A program made the position numbers and the translations under genes. From NCBI RefSeq assembly GCF_007097365.1, contig NZ_VJZR01000008.1:97373-161372 (forward strand): a stretch of DNA of 64,000 nt. The letters are read 5' to 3'. This stretch comes from Flavobacterium franklandianum. Its GTDB lineage: Bacteria > Bacteroidota > Bacteroidia > Flavobacteriales > Flavobacteriaceae. Position 1 is the stretch's first letter. Each line of letters begins with the position of its first letter. Shown in pieces: positions 26,935 through 35,538 of the stretch. The notes beneath the pieces are model-generated. The model did no database searches. It was not told the DNA's origin and saw only the letters and a list, made by a program, of their open reading frames with translations.

Positions 26935-28791
26935 ATGCCGAGTATTATTCAATTGCTTCCCGATCACGTTGCTAATCAAATTGCTGCTGGAGAAGTCGTT
27001 CAGCGACCTGCTTCGGTAGTCAAAGAATTGCTCGAAAATGCAGTAGATGCTGGTGCAAGCGATATCAAATTGATTATAAAAGACGCTGGGAAATCATTGG
27101 TTCAAGTGATCGATAACGGAAAAGGAATGAGCGTCACCGATGCACGTATGTGTTTTGAACGTCACGCCACTTCCAAAATTCGTCAAGCCGAAGATTTATT
27201 TTCATTGCATACCAAAGGGTTTCGTGGCGAAGCATTAGCATCGATTGCTGCCATTGCTCACGTTGAAATGAAAACCAAGCAAGATCAAGAAGAACTAGGA
27301 ACTCATATCGTTATCGAAGGTAGTAAATTTGTGTCCCAAGATGTGGCCGTTTTACCAAAGGGAACTTCGTTTGGAGTCAAAAATTTGTTTTTTAATATAC
27401 CAGCTCGTCGCAATTTTTTGAAGTCAGATACGGTGGAATACCGCCATATCATTGATGAATTTCAGAGAGTTGCATTGGCTCATCCCAAAATATATTTTAC
27501 TTTTTTTCACAACGGAAGCGAAATGTTCAATTTGCCTCCATCGAGTTTGAGGCAACGCATAGTTAACGTTTTTTCGGGTAAAACCAATGAAAAGTTGGTT
27601 CCTGTTAATGAAGAAACGGAGATTGTAAACATACAAGGTTTTGTTTGCAAACCTGAATTTGCTAAAAAAAATCGGGGTGAGCAGTTCTTCTTTGTCAATG
27701 ACCGGTTTATAAAAAGTGGGTATTTGCATCACGCTGTAATGGCTGCTTATGATGGTTTGCTCAAAGATGGCGCACAACCGAGTTATTTTATTTACCTTCA
27801 AGTGCCACCAAATACGATAGATATTAACATTCATCCCACTAAAACGGAGATTAAATTTGACGATGAGTCGGCTTTGTACGCTATTTTGCGAGCTTCGATA
27901 AAACACAGTTTAGGACAGTTTAATGTGGCGCCAGTTTTGGATTTTGAACGCGATGCCAATTTGGATACTCCCTATCATTACAAAGATTTAGAAGGAGCAA
28001 CGCCTACAATTCAAGTGGATGGTAGTTTTAATCCTTTTTCGGAAGAGGAGAAACCCAACAAACATTTTACAAATACGAATTCCAGTTACAGGAGACCAGA
28101 GTCGACTTCAAATTGGGAAAGTTTGTATTTAGGTTTAAAACAGGATTCTGAGGAAATTGATACGATGACTTTCGAAAATGAAACTGTAACTTCTTCTTTA
28201 TTCAACAATGATGAAGTAGAACAAGCGGTTCATAAAACCTACCAAATTCACAAAAAATATATCGTAAATCCAATAAAATCCGGAATGATAATTGTCGATC
28301 AACAACGTGCGCATCAACGTATTTTGTATGAACAATTTCTGACCAATATTACGGTTCATTTGGCCTCAAGCCAGCAGTTGTTGTTTCCCTTGCATTTGTA
28401 TTTTTCGAATGATGAAATGCAGTTAATTTCCGAATTGAAACCTTCATTGACCAATACAGGTTTTGTTTTTGAAGAAACCAACGATGATAGCGTGGTCATT
28501 TCAGGATTACCTGTCAATGTTTCCGAAAGTGAAGCTTCGATAGTTTTGGAACAACTTTTGAGTGATTTGCATAACGGAATTCCCGAAAGTAGTTTTAGTC
28601 AGAATGATACCATTGCCAAATCGATGGCCCGAAGTTTGGCCGTAAAGACAGGAACTTATTTAACCGAAAAAGAACAGGAAAACTTGGTCAACGGACTTTT
28701 TGCTTGCAAAGATCCTAATGTTTCTCCATTTCAAAAACCAACTTTCATCACAATGCGTGTTGAAGATTTAGATAAAAAATTTGCACTATGA
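26935..28791 (+). CDS. mutL: DNA mismatch repair protein MutL
   Basis: 618 residues. The GHKL ATPase domain has IAAGEVVQRPASVVKELLENAVDAG (N-terminal 20-45), VIDNGKGM near 62, HATSKI near 82 and TKGFRGEALASIA near 96. The transducer domain follows (NLFFNIPARRNFLKS), then a variable linker at 345-430 and a C-terminal dimerisation domain. That domain contains DQQRAHQRILYEQF near 455, which corresponds to the DQHAAxER endonuclease region with a divergent sequence. It ends with ACKDPNVSPFQKPTF, a zinc-site-like tail. It acts with MutS in mismatch repair. The stop overlaps the next gene by four bases. Confidence 0.96.
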   Translation: MPSIIQLLPDHVANQIAAGEVVQRPASVVKELLENAVDAGASDIKLIIKDAGKSLVQVIDNGKGMSVTDARMCFERHATSKIRQAEDLFSLHTKGFRGEALASIAAIAHVEMKTKQDQEELGTHIVIEGSKFVSQDVAVLPKGTSFGVKNLFFNIPARRNFLKSDTVEYRHIIDEFQRVALAHPKIYFTFFHNGSEMFNLPPSSLRQRIVNVFSGKTNEKLVPVNEETEIVNIQGFVCKPEFAKKNRGEQFFFVNDRFIKSGYLHHAVMAAYDGLLKDGAQPSYFIYLQVPPNTIDINIHPTKTEIKFDDESALYAILRASIKHSLGQFNVAPVLDFERDANLDTPYHYKDLEGATPTIQVDGSFNPFSEEEKPNKHFTNTNSSYRRPESTSNWESLYLGLKQDSEEIDTMTFENETVTSSLFNNDEVEQAVHKTYQIHKKYIVNPIKSGMIIVDQQRAHQRILYEQFLTNITVHLASSQQLLFPLHLYFSNDEMQLISELKPSLTNTGFVFEETNDDSVVISGLPVNVSESEASIVLEQLLSDLHNGIPESSFSQNDTIAKSMARSLAVKTGTYLTEKEQENLVNGLFACKDPNVSPFQKPTFITMRVEDLDKKFAL

Positions 28792-29600
28792 TGAATATCA
28801 CACCAGTTGTAAAACAACTATTAATAATTAATATTCTCTTTTTTATAGGTTCTTATTTTGTGCCAGTAGCCTATGATTTATTTGCTCTTTATTATCCTGA
28901 AAGTGACAATTTCAAAGGGTGGCAGCTAATCACTCACATGTTTATGCACGCGCCTTTCCCTAATGTGGCACATATATTATTCAATATGTTTGCGCTGTAT
29001 TCCTTTGGAAGTGCATTGGAACATTTTTGGGGTGGAAAAAAATTCTTGTTTTTCTACATTTCTTGCGGACTAGGAGCTGCTTTGTTGCATACCGGAATGA
29101 ATTATTACGAAATACATTCTCTATTATCCGATGTTGCTAGTTTAAAACTATCTTCTTCTGAAATTCATCTTTTATTGAATGCCGATTATAGTTCATTGTT
29201 TGACGAAAAAGGACAAATGATGGCAGGAGAAATTAACACTATTCTGGAAAAAGTGCATTGCACACAACAACAATTTAATACCATTGTACAAGCTTCGATG
29301 ATTTCAAAAGTGCCTGTTCTTGGCGCTTCGGGAGCGGTTTATGGATTATTGGTTGCTTTTGCTTTTATGTTTCCTAATGCGGAGTTGGCGATGTTATTTA
29401 TACCTATTCCAATAAAAGCCAAATATTTTGTACCGGGAATTTTAGCTATCGATTTGTTTTTAGGATTCAAAGGAAGTTCTATTTTTGGAGCAGGAAGTAC
29501 AGGAATCGCCCATTTTGCACACGTTGGCGGAGCAATAACAGGTTTCTTGATGATGTGGTTTTGGAAGAAAAATCAGTTTAACAAAAACAGGTGGAATTAA
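28788..29600 (+). CDS. Rhomboid-family intramembrane serine protease
   Basis: 270 residues with six or so membrane helices. The catalytic serine is Ser181 in LGASGAVYGLL and the histidine is His245 in AHFAHVGGAITGF, so the dyad is intact. HMFMHAPFPNVAHILFNM near 50-67 is the usual L1-loop/helix-2 segment. There is a soluble insert of about 60 residues (about 105-165) between helices 3 and 4. Rhomboids cleave membrane proteins within or near the bilayer; the target is unknown. It overlaps mutL by four bases, and a second rhomboid follows. Confidence 0.93.
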   Translation: MMNITPVVKQLLIINILFFIGSYFVPVAYDLFALYYPESDNFKGWQLITHMFMHAPFPNVAHILFNMFALYSFGSALEHFWGGKKFLFFYISCGLGAALLHTGMNYYEIHSLLSDVASLKLSSSEIHLLLNADYSSLFDEKGQMMAGEINTILEKVHCTQQQFNTIVQASMISKVPVLGASGAVYGLLVAFAFMFPNAELAMLFIPIPIKAKYFVPGILAIDLFLGFKGSSIFGAGSTGIAHFAHVGGAITGFLMMWFWKKNQFNKNRWN

Positions 29601-29602
29601 AT

Positions 29603-29688
29603 CCAGATAGCAGATTTCAGATAACAGATTCAAAAACTTCTAACTTCTAACTTCTAACTTCTAACTTCTAACCTCTAACCTCTAACTT
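29603..29688 (+). repeat. Period-14/7 tandem repeat between the two rhomboid genes
   Basis: Two 14-base units (CCAGATAGCAGATT, TCAGATAACAGATT; 29603-29630) are followed by seven heptamers of AACTTCT/AACCTCT plus a partial one (29635-29688). It starts three bases after the TAA stop and ends five bases before the next ATG, filling the gap. Confidence 0.85.
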
Positions 29689-29692
29689 AAAA

Positions 29693-30565
29693 ATGGGCAG
29701 TATATTAGACGACTTAAAAATGCAGTATAAATTTGGTGGAATAACTCAAAGGTTAATCTATTTGAATATCGCTTGCTTCCTAGTTTCGTATGTGATTTTT
29801 GGATTGTTGCGATATGTAAACATCAATATCGATTTTCTTCACTATGTGAGTTTGTCCTCTAATCCAATGGATTTGTTGTGGAAACCTTGGTCATTCATTA
29901 GCTATGCTTTTTTTCATTCTGGCTTTTTTCACATTTTTTTCAATTTAATTATTTTGAATTTTTCCAGTCAGTTGTTTTTAACTTTTTTTAATCAGAAACA
30001 GTTATTGGGATTGTATATTTCATCAGCTATTTTTTCGGGTGTAGTTTTTGTTTTTTCCTTTTATTTAATGAATATTATTTCGCCACTTGTGGGTGCTTCG
30101 GGCGCTATTATGGCGATTTTGGTTGCTACAACAACTTATCAACCCTTGATGAATCTACGTTTGTTAATTATTGGTAATGTAAAGCTTTGGCATGTTACCG
30201 TTGTTATTCTTATAATTGATTTAATGCAAATTCAATCGGAGAATTCGGGAGGGCATATTGCTCATTTGGCTGGGGCTTTTTTTGGTTTCATTTTTATTAA
30301 ATTACTCCAAAACGGAACCGATTTGAGTAAAATTGTTACAAACCTATTGGATTTTTTTGTTAATTTGTTCACGAAAAAGTCATCTACTCCTTTCAAAAAG
30401 GTACACAAAAATTACAAAAAACCTGCGGATAAGCCTGTTTTAAAGATTGTAACTAAGGATAAAACACAACAGCAAATCGATGAGATTTTAGATAAAATCA
30501 GTCGCTCTGGTTATGATTGTTTGACAAAAGAAGAAAAAGAATTTTTGTTTAAAGTAGGGAAATAA
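29693..30565 (+). CDS. Rhomboid-family intramembrane serine protease (second)
   Basis: 290 residues. Ser136 sits in LVGASGAIMAIL and His191 in GGHIAHLAGAFFGF, the expected dyad. HSGFFHIFFNLIILN near 75-90 is the helix-2 motif. A cytoplasmic C-terminal tail of about 80 residues ends with QQIDEILDKISRSGYDCLTK, a small helical domain seen at the C-terminus of Bacteroidota rhomboids. This one lacks the helix 3-4 insert of its neighbour, so the two are not recent duplicates. It is probably in one transcript with mutL. Confidence 0.92.
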   Translation: MGSILDDLKMQYKFGGITQRLIYLNIACFLVSYVIFGLLRYVNINIDFLHYVSLSSNPMDLLWKPWSFISYAFFHSGFFHIFFNLIILNFSSQLFLTFFNQKQLLGLYISSAIFSGVVFVFSFYLMNIISPLVGASGAIMAILVATTTYQPLMNLRLLIIGNVKLWHVTVVILIIDLMQIQSENSGGHIAHLAGAFFGFIFIKLLQNGTDLSKIVTNLLDFFVNLFTKKSSTPFKKVHKNYKKPADKPVLKIVTKDKTQQQIDEILDKISRSGYDCLTKEEKEFLFKVGK

Positions 30566-30569
30566 AATT

Positions 30570-30629
30570 GTTTCAGGTTTCAGGTTTAAAGTTGAGCAAC
30601 TTGGAACTTGAAACTTGAAACTTGAAACT
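30570..30629 (+). repeat. Period-7 repeat with inverted arms before the EEP gene
   Basis: The left arm is built of GTTTCAG-type heptamers (30570-30593) and the right arm of ACTTGAA-type heptamers (30598-30629). The two arms are complementary around GAGC, so the array can fold into a hairpin. It ends seven bases before the start codon at 30636. Confidence 0.75.
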
Positions 30630-30635
30630 AAAATA

Positions 30636-31685
30636 ATGAAAAACCTTTCGTGGTTTAATAAGCTAATGTTTTTTTTGAATATAGTCCTTACTGTATCGAC
30701 TTTTCTTGCCTATCTTTTACCTTTTTTGGCTCCAAAATTATTCCCGCTTTTATCCGTTCTCACCTTGTTTATGCCTTTGTTTTTTATTTTGAATGGATTA
30801 TTTTTCTTCTATTGGGGATTTCAATTCAAGAAGCGAATGATTTTATCTGGTTTGGTACTTTTGATGGGTATCACTTTTATTAATAAATTTTATAAATTTT
30901 CAGCTAAAGAATATCCCGAGGAAGAGAAAGATTTTACCGTAATGAGTTATAATGTACGTTTGCTGAATGTCTTCAAATGGCTTGATAGAGATGATGTTCC
31001 CGATGATATTTTAACTTTTATCAATGAAAAAAACCCTGATATTTTGTGCATTCAGGAGTTTTCTAATTCTGCAGAAATAGATTTGAAAGTGTATAGTCAT
31101 AAATACATTTTGGTAGAAGGCAATCAAATTAAAACTGCTCAGGCTATTTTCTCTAAATTTCCTATAATCTATCAAGGAAATATTGTGTTTCCAAACTCCA
31201 ATAATAATGTTATTTTTGCCGACATCAAAAAAGGAAAAGACATCATTAGAGTTTATAATATGCACCTAGAGTCTATAAAAATCACACCAGATATTACCGA
31301 AATTAACGACAAAAATATTGATGCTATTAATCAAAGTAAATCTCAAAAATTATTCAATAGAATAAGCAAAGCTTTTAAGCAACAACAGCAACAAGCGGAG
31401 ATTATAAAAGAACATAAAAAGAATTGTTCATATCCAATTATTATTTGTGGCGATATGAATAACAGTGCGTTTTCATACGTATATCGAAATATTAAAGGTT
31501 CACTTAAAGATAGTTTTGAAGAAGCTGGTGTTGGTTTTGGAGCGACTTATAAGTTTCGTTATTATCCTGCCAGAATCGACTATATTTTTGCAGATGGAAC
31601 GATGAAAGTCAAAAAATTTGAAAGTTTTTCTGATTTCGAGAATTCAGATCATTATCCAATTATGGCGAGACTTTCGATGGAATAG
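30636..31685 (+). CDS. Membrane-anchored endonuclease/exonuclease/phosphatase-fold protein
   Basis: 349 residues from the ATG at 30636. A TTG at 30615 would start inside the tandem repeat and is rejected. Three hydrophobic segments occupy the first ~85 residues. The EEP domain follows: FTVMSYNVRLLNVF near 105, DILCIQEFSNSAE near 140 (metal-binding Glu), IIRVYNMHLESIKI near 205, YPIIICGDMNNSAFSYVY near 270 (GDxN), and FENSDHYPIMARL at the end (SDHxP). All catalytic residues are present. Substrate (nucleic acid, sphingolipid or phosphoinositide-like) is not decidable. Confidence 0.9.
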   Translation: MKNLSWFNKLMFFLNIVLTVSTFLAYLLPFLAPKLFPLLSVLTLFMPLFFILNGLFFFYWGFQFKKRMILSGLVLLMGITFINKFYKFSAKEYPEEEKDFTVMSYNVRLLNVFKWLDRDDVPDDILTFINEKNPDILCIQEFSNSAEIDLKVYSHKYILVEGNQIKTAQAIFSKFPIIYQGNIVFPNSNNNVIFADIKKGKDIIRVYNMHLESIKITPDITEINDKNIDAINQSKSQKLFNRISKAFKQQQQQAEIIKEHKKNCSYPIIICGDMNNSAFSYVYRNIKGSLKDSFEEAGVGFGATYKFRYYPARIDYIFADGTMKVKKFESFSDFENSDHYPIMARLSME

Positions 31686-31698
31686 TGAAGATTGTGCC

Positions 31699-32325
31699 TT
31701 ATTTGAGTTCTAACTTCTGACTTTTCAAATAATCCAAAGCGTATTTTCCTTCGTTGAATAGCAAATCCAAAACACTCAAATTGCTCAAAAATCCATGTTT
31801 GTCATCAAAAACTTGAGTATAGCTTTCGAATTGCGATTGGTCTTTTTTTCCGTCAACCAAAGCTCTGAAATCTAAAATAGCTGTTGAATCTAGTTCATGA
31901 AAATATTCTACTGTGGTCTCATAATCCAATTTCATTCGGAGACATTTTGTAACAAATTCCAAGGTTTCAAAATTTAAATCCATCAAAAATTGATGCTTTT
32001 TTTCGAAAATAGGGCGAATTTCATCTTCAAAAAACTCAAAGAATGGCGAAGTTCTATAGGCAGCTTCAAGTGATTTGAAATGCTGTTTTTGCCAATTGAA
32101 ATCATTTTCGATTCTGATTTCTTTTGTTTTTTGGTGCGTTTCTTTCGAATGTTTTACTGGAATATTTAGCAATTGAATCCCGTTGGGACTGTAAATATAA
32201 GTTCTGTTGCGATTGGTTTGCTTTTGGAAATTATCTTCCATTTCAAATACAATTCTCTCAGATTGAGCCATTACAACGCAATGACTAATCGAAGGGAAAT
32301 AGGAGGGATGTAGTAAAAGATTCAT
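31699..32325 (-). CDS. WbqC-like family protein
   Basis: About 208 residues from MNLLLHPSYFPSI (ATG at 32325; an ATG three codons upstream is also possible). The start NLLLHPSYFPSISHCVVM and QKQTNRNRTYIYSPNGIQLL match WbqC-like proteins, found in surface polysaccharide loci and of unknown biochemical role. HSKETHQKTKEIRIEND and FFEFFEDEIRPIF are also typical. It lies at the end of the parA-parB-DUF5683-dapB-lepB series, a gene order common in flavobacteria. Confidence 0.85.
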   Translation of the reverse strand: MNLLLHPSYFPSISHCVVMAQSERIVFEMEDNFQKQTNRNRTYIYSPNGIQLLNIPVKHSKETHQKTKEIRIENDFNWQKQHFKSLEAAYRTSPFFEFFEDEIRPIFEKKHQFLMDLNFETLEFVTKCLRMKLDYETTVEYFHELDSTAILDFRALVDGKKDQSQFESYTQVFDDKHGFLSNLSVLDLLFNEGKYALDYLKSQKLELK

Positions 32326-32340
32326 TTTTGTCATTTGTTT

Positions 32341-32437
32341 AATATGGTTTAATATTGTTTAAAATAGTGTAAAAGTTTAATCTCTTTTTGCATTAAACAA
32401 CCTTAAACCTTTAAACAATGTTAAACTTTTAAACTTT
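32341..32437. repeat. TTTAAAC-type degenerate heptamer repeat between lepB and the WbqC-like gene
   Basis: Repeated GTTTAAn words on the left and TTAAACn words on the right can pair with each other. Spacing is close to seven but irregular. Confidence 0.5.
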
Positions 32438-34129
32438 ATTCGCTTTTCTTTTTTTCCAAAAATACTCACCTACAAAAAAGGCAACTAGCGCAATCAAGAA
32501 AAATTGAAAATAAGATTGTGGCTGTCCATCACCACCTACGGTCGTGAATAAGCGTTCCCAACGAATTTTACCCAATCCTTTGCCATTAGTATCCCAACTC
32601 ATCCAGATAAATACAGGTTTACCAACGATGTGATCTTCAGGAACAAAACCCCAGTAACGACTATCTTCTGAACGATGGCGATTGTCTCCCATCATCCAAT
32701 AATAATTTTGTTTGAAAGTGTAAGATTGGGCAAGCTCTCCATTTATTTTAATGGTTTGACCATTGTTTTCTAAAGTGTTGCCTTCATAATTTACAATTAT
32801 TCTTTTGTAAAGTGGTAAGTTTTGTTGGTTAAGTTGAACTGTTTTTCCTTGTTCAGGAATTGTAATTGGACCAAAATTATCGATTGTCCAATTGGTGTTG
32901 TGTGGAAAAATTGAGGTGTCGAAAGTTGCAGTTTTTTTAGCAATAAATCGGACTACAGAATCTATGGAAGTGTTTTTTCTCAATTCTGCGGCGGCTTTCA
33001 AAGTAAGATTGACATCGTTTTTGGCTTCGTAAACTTCTTGAGCATAAATACCTGAATTTTCAATGACTTTGGATGGAATTCCTGTAAAACTAGTCATTAT
33101 AGTAAATGACTTGTCTTGGTTTTGGGAAGCATTCAAAATGTAAGGTTGAACAGCATTTATTTGTTCATCACTGTTTGGTTTCAAGATGTAAACTCTATTA
33201 AATTCGGTTGAACCGGTAGTCAATAAAACTTCGTTAGAAACTCCTTTTGCAGCGTAAACAGTATGTTCGTATTGTGATTTTGCTCTTTCTGGTAGCACTA
33301 AAGGTTTTCCGTCGATGAAAACAAAACCGTCTTTTATTTCTAAATTATCGCCTGGAGTACCTTGGCATCTTTTTACATAATTCGATTTTTTGTCAATGGG
33401 TTTTAGAACAGCTTTTCTACCTGATTTATCAAAAAATCGATAAACTGTGTCCGTTGGCCAATTGAAAACTACAATATCATTTTTAGCAATTTTCTGAAAA
33501 GAGGGCAATCTGAAATAAGGCAATTGTGGCCAGTTTAAATACGATTTCATTTTTGTTAATGGTATCGAATCGTGAACCATTGGCAAAGCCACTGAGGTCA
33601 TTGGAACTCTGGCCCCATAATTCATTTTGCTAACAAACAAAAAGTCGCCAATCAATAATGATTTTTCTAACGATGAAGTCGGAATGGTGTAAGGTTGAAT
33701 GAAATAGGTATGTACAAATGTAGCCACAATGATGGCAAAAAGTAACGAACTTACAGTATCAGCGGTTTTGTTTTCTGGGTTTAAACTTCTATCCGAAATG
33801 TAATTTAGGGATTGAGTATAATTGACATAATAAATGTAGAAACCCAAAGTTATAATTCCTAGAAATGTGTCTAAAGAAGATCGTTTTCCGAAACTTCTCA
33901 AGGTTTCTGTCCAAATTACTGGAAACATTATCAGGTTGATGATTGGAATGAAAAGCAAAAACGTCCACCAAGTGGGACGACCAATTATTTTCATCAAAAT
34001 GATGGCATTATATACCGGAACGGCAGCTTCCCAACGTTTTCTACCGGCTGCTTCATAGATTTTCCAAGTTCCTAAAAAGTGAATTATTTGTACAATTAAG
34101 AAAAATACAAACCATTGATATGTTGTCAT
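32429..34129 (-). CDS. lepB: Signal peptidase I, long Bacteroidota form
   Basis: 566 residues, roughly twice the length of E. coli LepB. About 120 N-terminal residues form three membrane helices (VFFLIVQIIHFLGTWKIY, TWWTFLLFIPIINLIMFPVI and one more). The S26 domain then has the catalytic serine in YTIPTSSLEKSLLIGDFLFV (about 150) and the lysine in YVKRCQGTPGDNL (about 247). A long insert at roughly 270-440 precedes the last conserved box, YWMMGDNRHRSEDSRYWGFV, near 475. A C-terminal helix follows (FFLIALVAFFVGEYF). It removes signal peptides at the outer face of the inner membrane. Confidence 0.95.
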   Translation of the reverse strand: MTTYQWFVFFLIVQIIHFLGTWKIYEAAGRKRWEAAVPVYNAIILMKIIGRPTWWTFLLFIPIINLIMFPVIWTETLRSFGKRSSLDTFLGIITLGFYIYYVNYTQSLNYISDRSLNPENKTADTVSSLLFAIIVATFVHTYFIQPYTIPTSSLEKSLLIGDFLFVSKMNYGARVPMTSVALPMVHDSIPLTKMKSYLNWPQLPYFRLPSFQKIAKNDIVVFNWPTDTVYRFFDKSGRKAVLKPIDKKSNYVKRCQGTPGDNLEIKDGFVFIDGKPLVLPERAKSQYEHTVYAAKGVSNEVLLTTGSTEFNRVYILKPNSDEQINAVQPYILNASQNQDKSFTIMTSFTGIPSKVIENSGIYAQEVYEAKNDVNLTLKAAAELRKNTSIDSVVRFIAKKTATFDTSIFPHNTNWTIDNFGPITIPEQGKTVQLNQQNLPLYKRIIVNYEGNTLENNGQTIKINGELAQSYTFKQNYYWMMGDNRHRSEDSRYWGFVPEDHIVGKPVFIWMSWDTNGKGLGKIRWERLFTTVGGDGQPQSYFQFFLIALVAFFVGEYFWKKRKANKV

Positions 34130-34138
34130 AATTATTTT

Positions 34139-34198
34139 GTTTAAAGTTTAAAGTTTAAGGTTGTTCTACTTGGAACTTTAAACCTTAAACCTGAAACA
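34139..34198. repeat. Heptamer repeat with inverted arms between dapB and lepB
   Basis: Left arm of GTTTAAA units, right arm of ACCTTAA/ACTTTAA units, complementary around a short TTCTACTTGG centre. It fills the 72-base gap. Confidence 0.65.
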
Positions 34199-34201
34199 AG
34201 T

Positions 34202-34903
34202 TTATTTTAATTCTAATACATCTTTCATTGTAAATATTCCTTGCTTACCTACTATCCATTCGGCGGCGATAACTGCACCAAGAGCAAAACCATCACGATT
34301 GTGTGCGGTGTGTTTTATTTCGATAGTGTCAACAGCTGAATTGTAAGTTACAGTATGTGTTCCGGGAACATTTCCAGTTCTCACGGCTTCGATATGAATC
34401 TGATTTTCTTTTGCATCTTCTAACGTCCAACTCGTATAATCACTGTTTTCGATAACTGCTTTGGCCAATGAAATTGCGGTTCCGCTGGGAGCATCTAGTT
34501 TTTGAGTATGATGAATTTCTTCCATATCTACTGTATAGGAATTAAACTTCGACATCATTTTTGCCAAATATTCATTGAGTCCAAAAAAAAGATTGACACC
34601 CAAACTAAAATTTGAACTGGATATAAAAGCACCTTTCCTTTCTTCGCAAAGTGTTGCCATTTCTTCATAACGGTCTAGCCATCCTGTGGTTCCAGAAATC
34701 ACAGGAACATTGGCATAAAAACAGTTTGTTATATTTTCGACAGCAACCGCTGGAATGCTGAAATCGATAGCAACATCGGCATTCGAAAGTCCTTCAAAGG
34801 TGTTGAATTCATCTTTTTTCAAAACAATTTCGTGACCTCTTTCCAGCGCAATTCGTTCAATGGTTTGACCCATTTTTCCATATCCTAAAAGTGCAATTTT
34901 CAT
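34202..34903 (-). CDS. dapB: 4-hydroxy-tetrahydrodipicolinate reductase
   Basis: 233 residues. The nucleotide-binding start is MKIALLGYGKMGQTIE (GxGxMG). VAIDFSIPAVAV near 48, SGTTGW near 75 and SSNFSLGVNLFF near 98 follow. The catalytic segment MEEIHHTQKLDAPSGTAISLAKA is near 130 (HH...K...SGTA). It reduces the product of DapA with NAD(P)H in lysine and diaminopimelate synthesis, feeding peptidoglycan. It lies between DUF5683 and lepB in the same direction. Confidence 0.96.
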   Translation of the reverse strand: MKIALLGYGKMGQTIERIALERGHEIVLKKDEFNTFEGLSNADVAIDFSIPAVAVENITNCFYANVPVISGTTGWLDRYEEMATLCEERKGAFISSSNFSLGVNLFFGLNEYLAKMMSKFNSYTVDMEEIHHTQKLDAPSGTAISLAKAVIENSDYTSWTLEDAKENQIHIEAVRTGNVPGTHTVTYNSAVDTIEIKHTAHNRDGFALGAVIAAEWIVGKQGIFTMKDVLELK

Positions 34904-34977
34904 TTGTTGTATAAATTTATTTTTTAATTCCCTTTTTAGGGGTTTGTTTCGCCAGTTCGCTTACGCTTGTGTGGAGG

Positions 34978-35538
34978 TTAAAAATTATAGTTAAATGTTA
35001 GTCCAACATTTGCCCTAGATGTTACATCATTCATATAAACATCGGGTCGTACTGTTAAGTTTTCATTTACATTAAATTGTATTAAAGCCGCATCAACATT
35101 AGCATCTACAATATTCAATACATAAAAACCAACCACAAACAAAGCAGATAAATCACGATTTCGTTGATAAAATTTCTGTGCAGATATTAATCTATCGTTG
35201 TCATAATAACTAAATTCATCGTCAGTGTAGCCTTCTAAACGTCGTTTGTAAGCATCTCTATATTGATGGTATTTTTGATTGCTGTCGATATAATAATACA
35301 TGCTAACCCCAATTGCTCCATAAACAATAGGGATTTTCCAATATTTTTTGTTGTATGCCTGTCCTAAACCTGGGAGAATAGCCGAATAAAAAGCTGCTTT
35401 TGCTGGGGTTAAGGGATCAATATCTTTTGATTTCAAAGTATCTTTTGCAATCAGGGGTGCTACAGTTTTCGATTGTGAAAAAACAGCCGTGGTTCCTAAT
35501 GTAAAAAGAAATAGAACTATGAAATAGATTTTATTCAC
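34978..35538 (-). CDS. DUF5683 family secreted/outer-membrane-associated protein
   Basis: 186 residues. A signal peptide (MNKIYFIVLFLFTLGTTAVFS) precedes KAAFYSAILPGLGQAYNKKYWKIPIVYGAIG, the core DUF5683 motif, and a likely membrane segment. RDLSALFVVGFYVLNIVDANVDAALIQF follows, and the C-terminus is a beta strand ending NVGLTFNYNF, as in barrel-like proteins. Function is unknown. Its start shares one base with the parB stop region, so it is co-transcribed with parAB. Confidence 0.88.
   Translation of the reverse strand: MNKIYFIVLFLFTLGTTAVFSQSKTVAPLIAKDTLKSKDIDPLTPAKAAFYSAILPGLGQAYNKKYWKIPIVYGAIGVSMYYYIDSNQKYHQYRDAYKRRLEGYTDDEFSYYDNDRLISAQKFYQRNRDLSALFVVGFYVLNIVDANVDAALIQFNVNENLTVRPDVYMNDVTSRANVGLTFNYNF

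Noticed and set aside
30615..30635. TTG start for the EEP gene (and likewise 54376 for lptF/G)
   Set aside because: These starts fall within the heptamer repeat and only add repeat-encoded residues; an ATG follows seven codons later in both.
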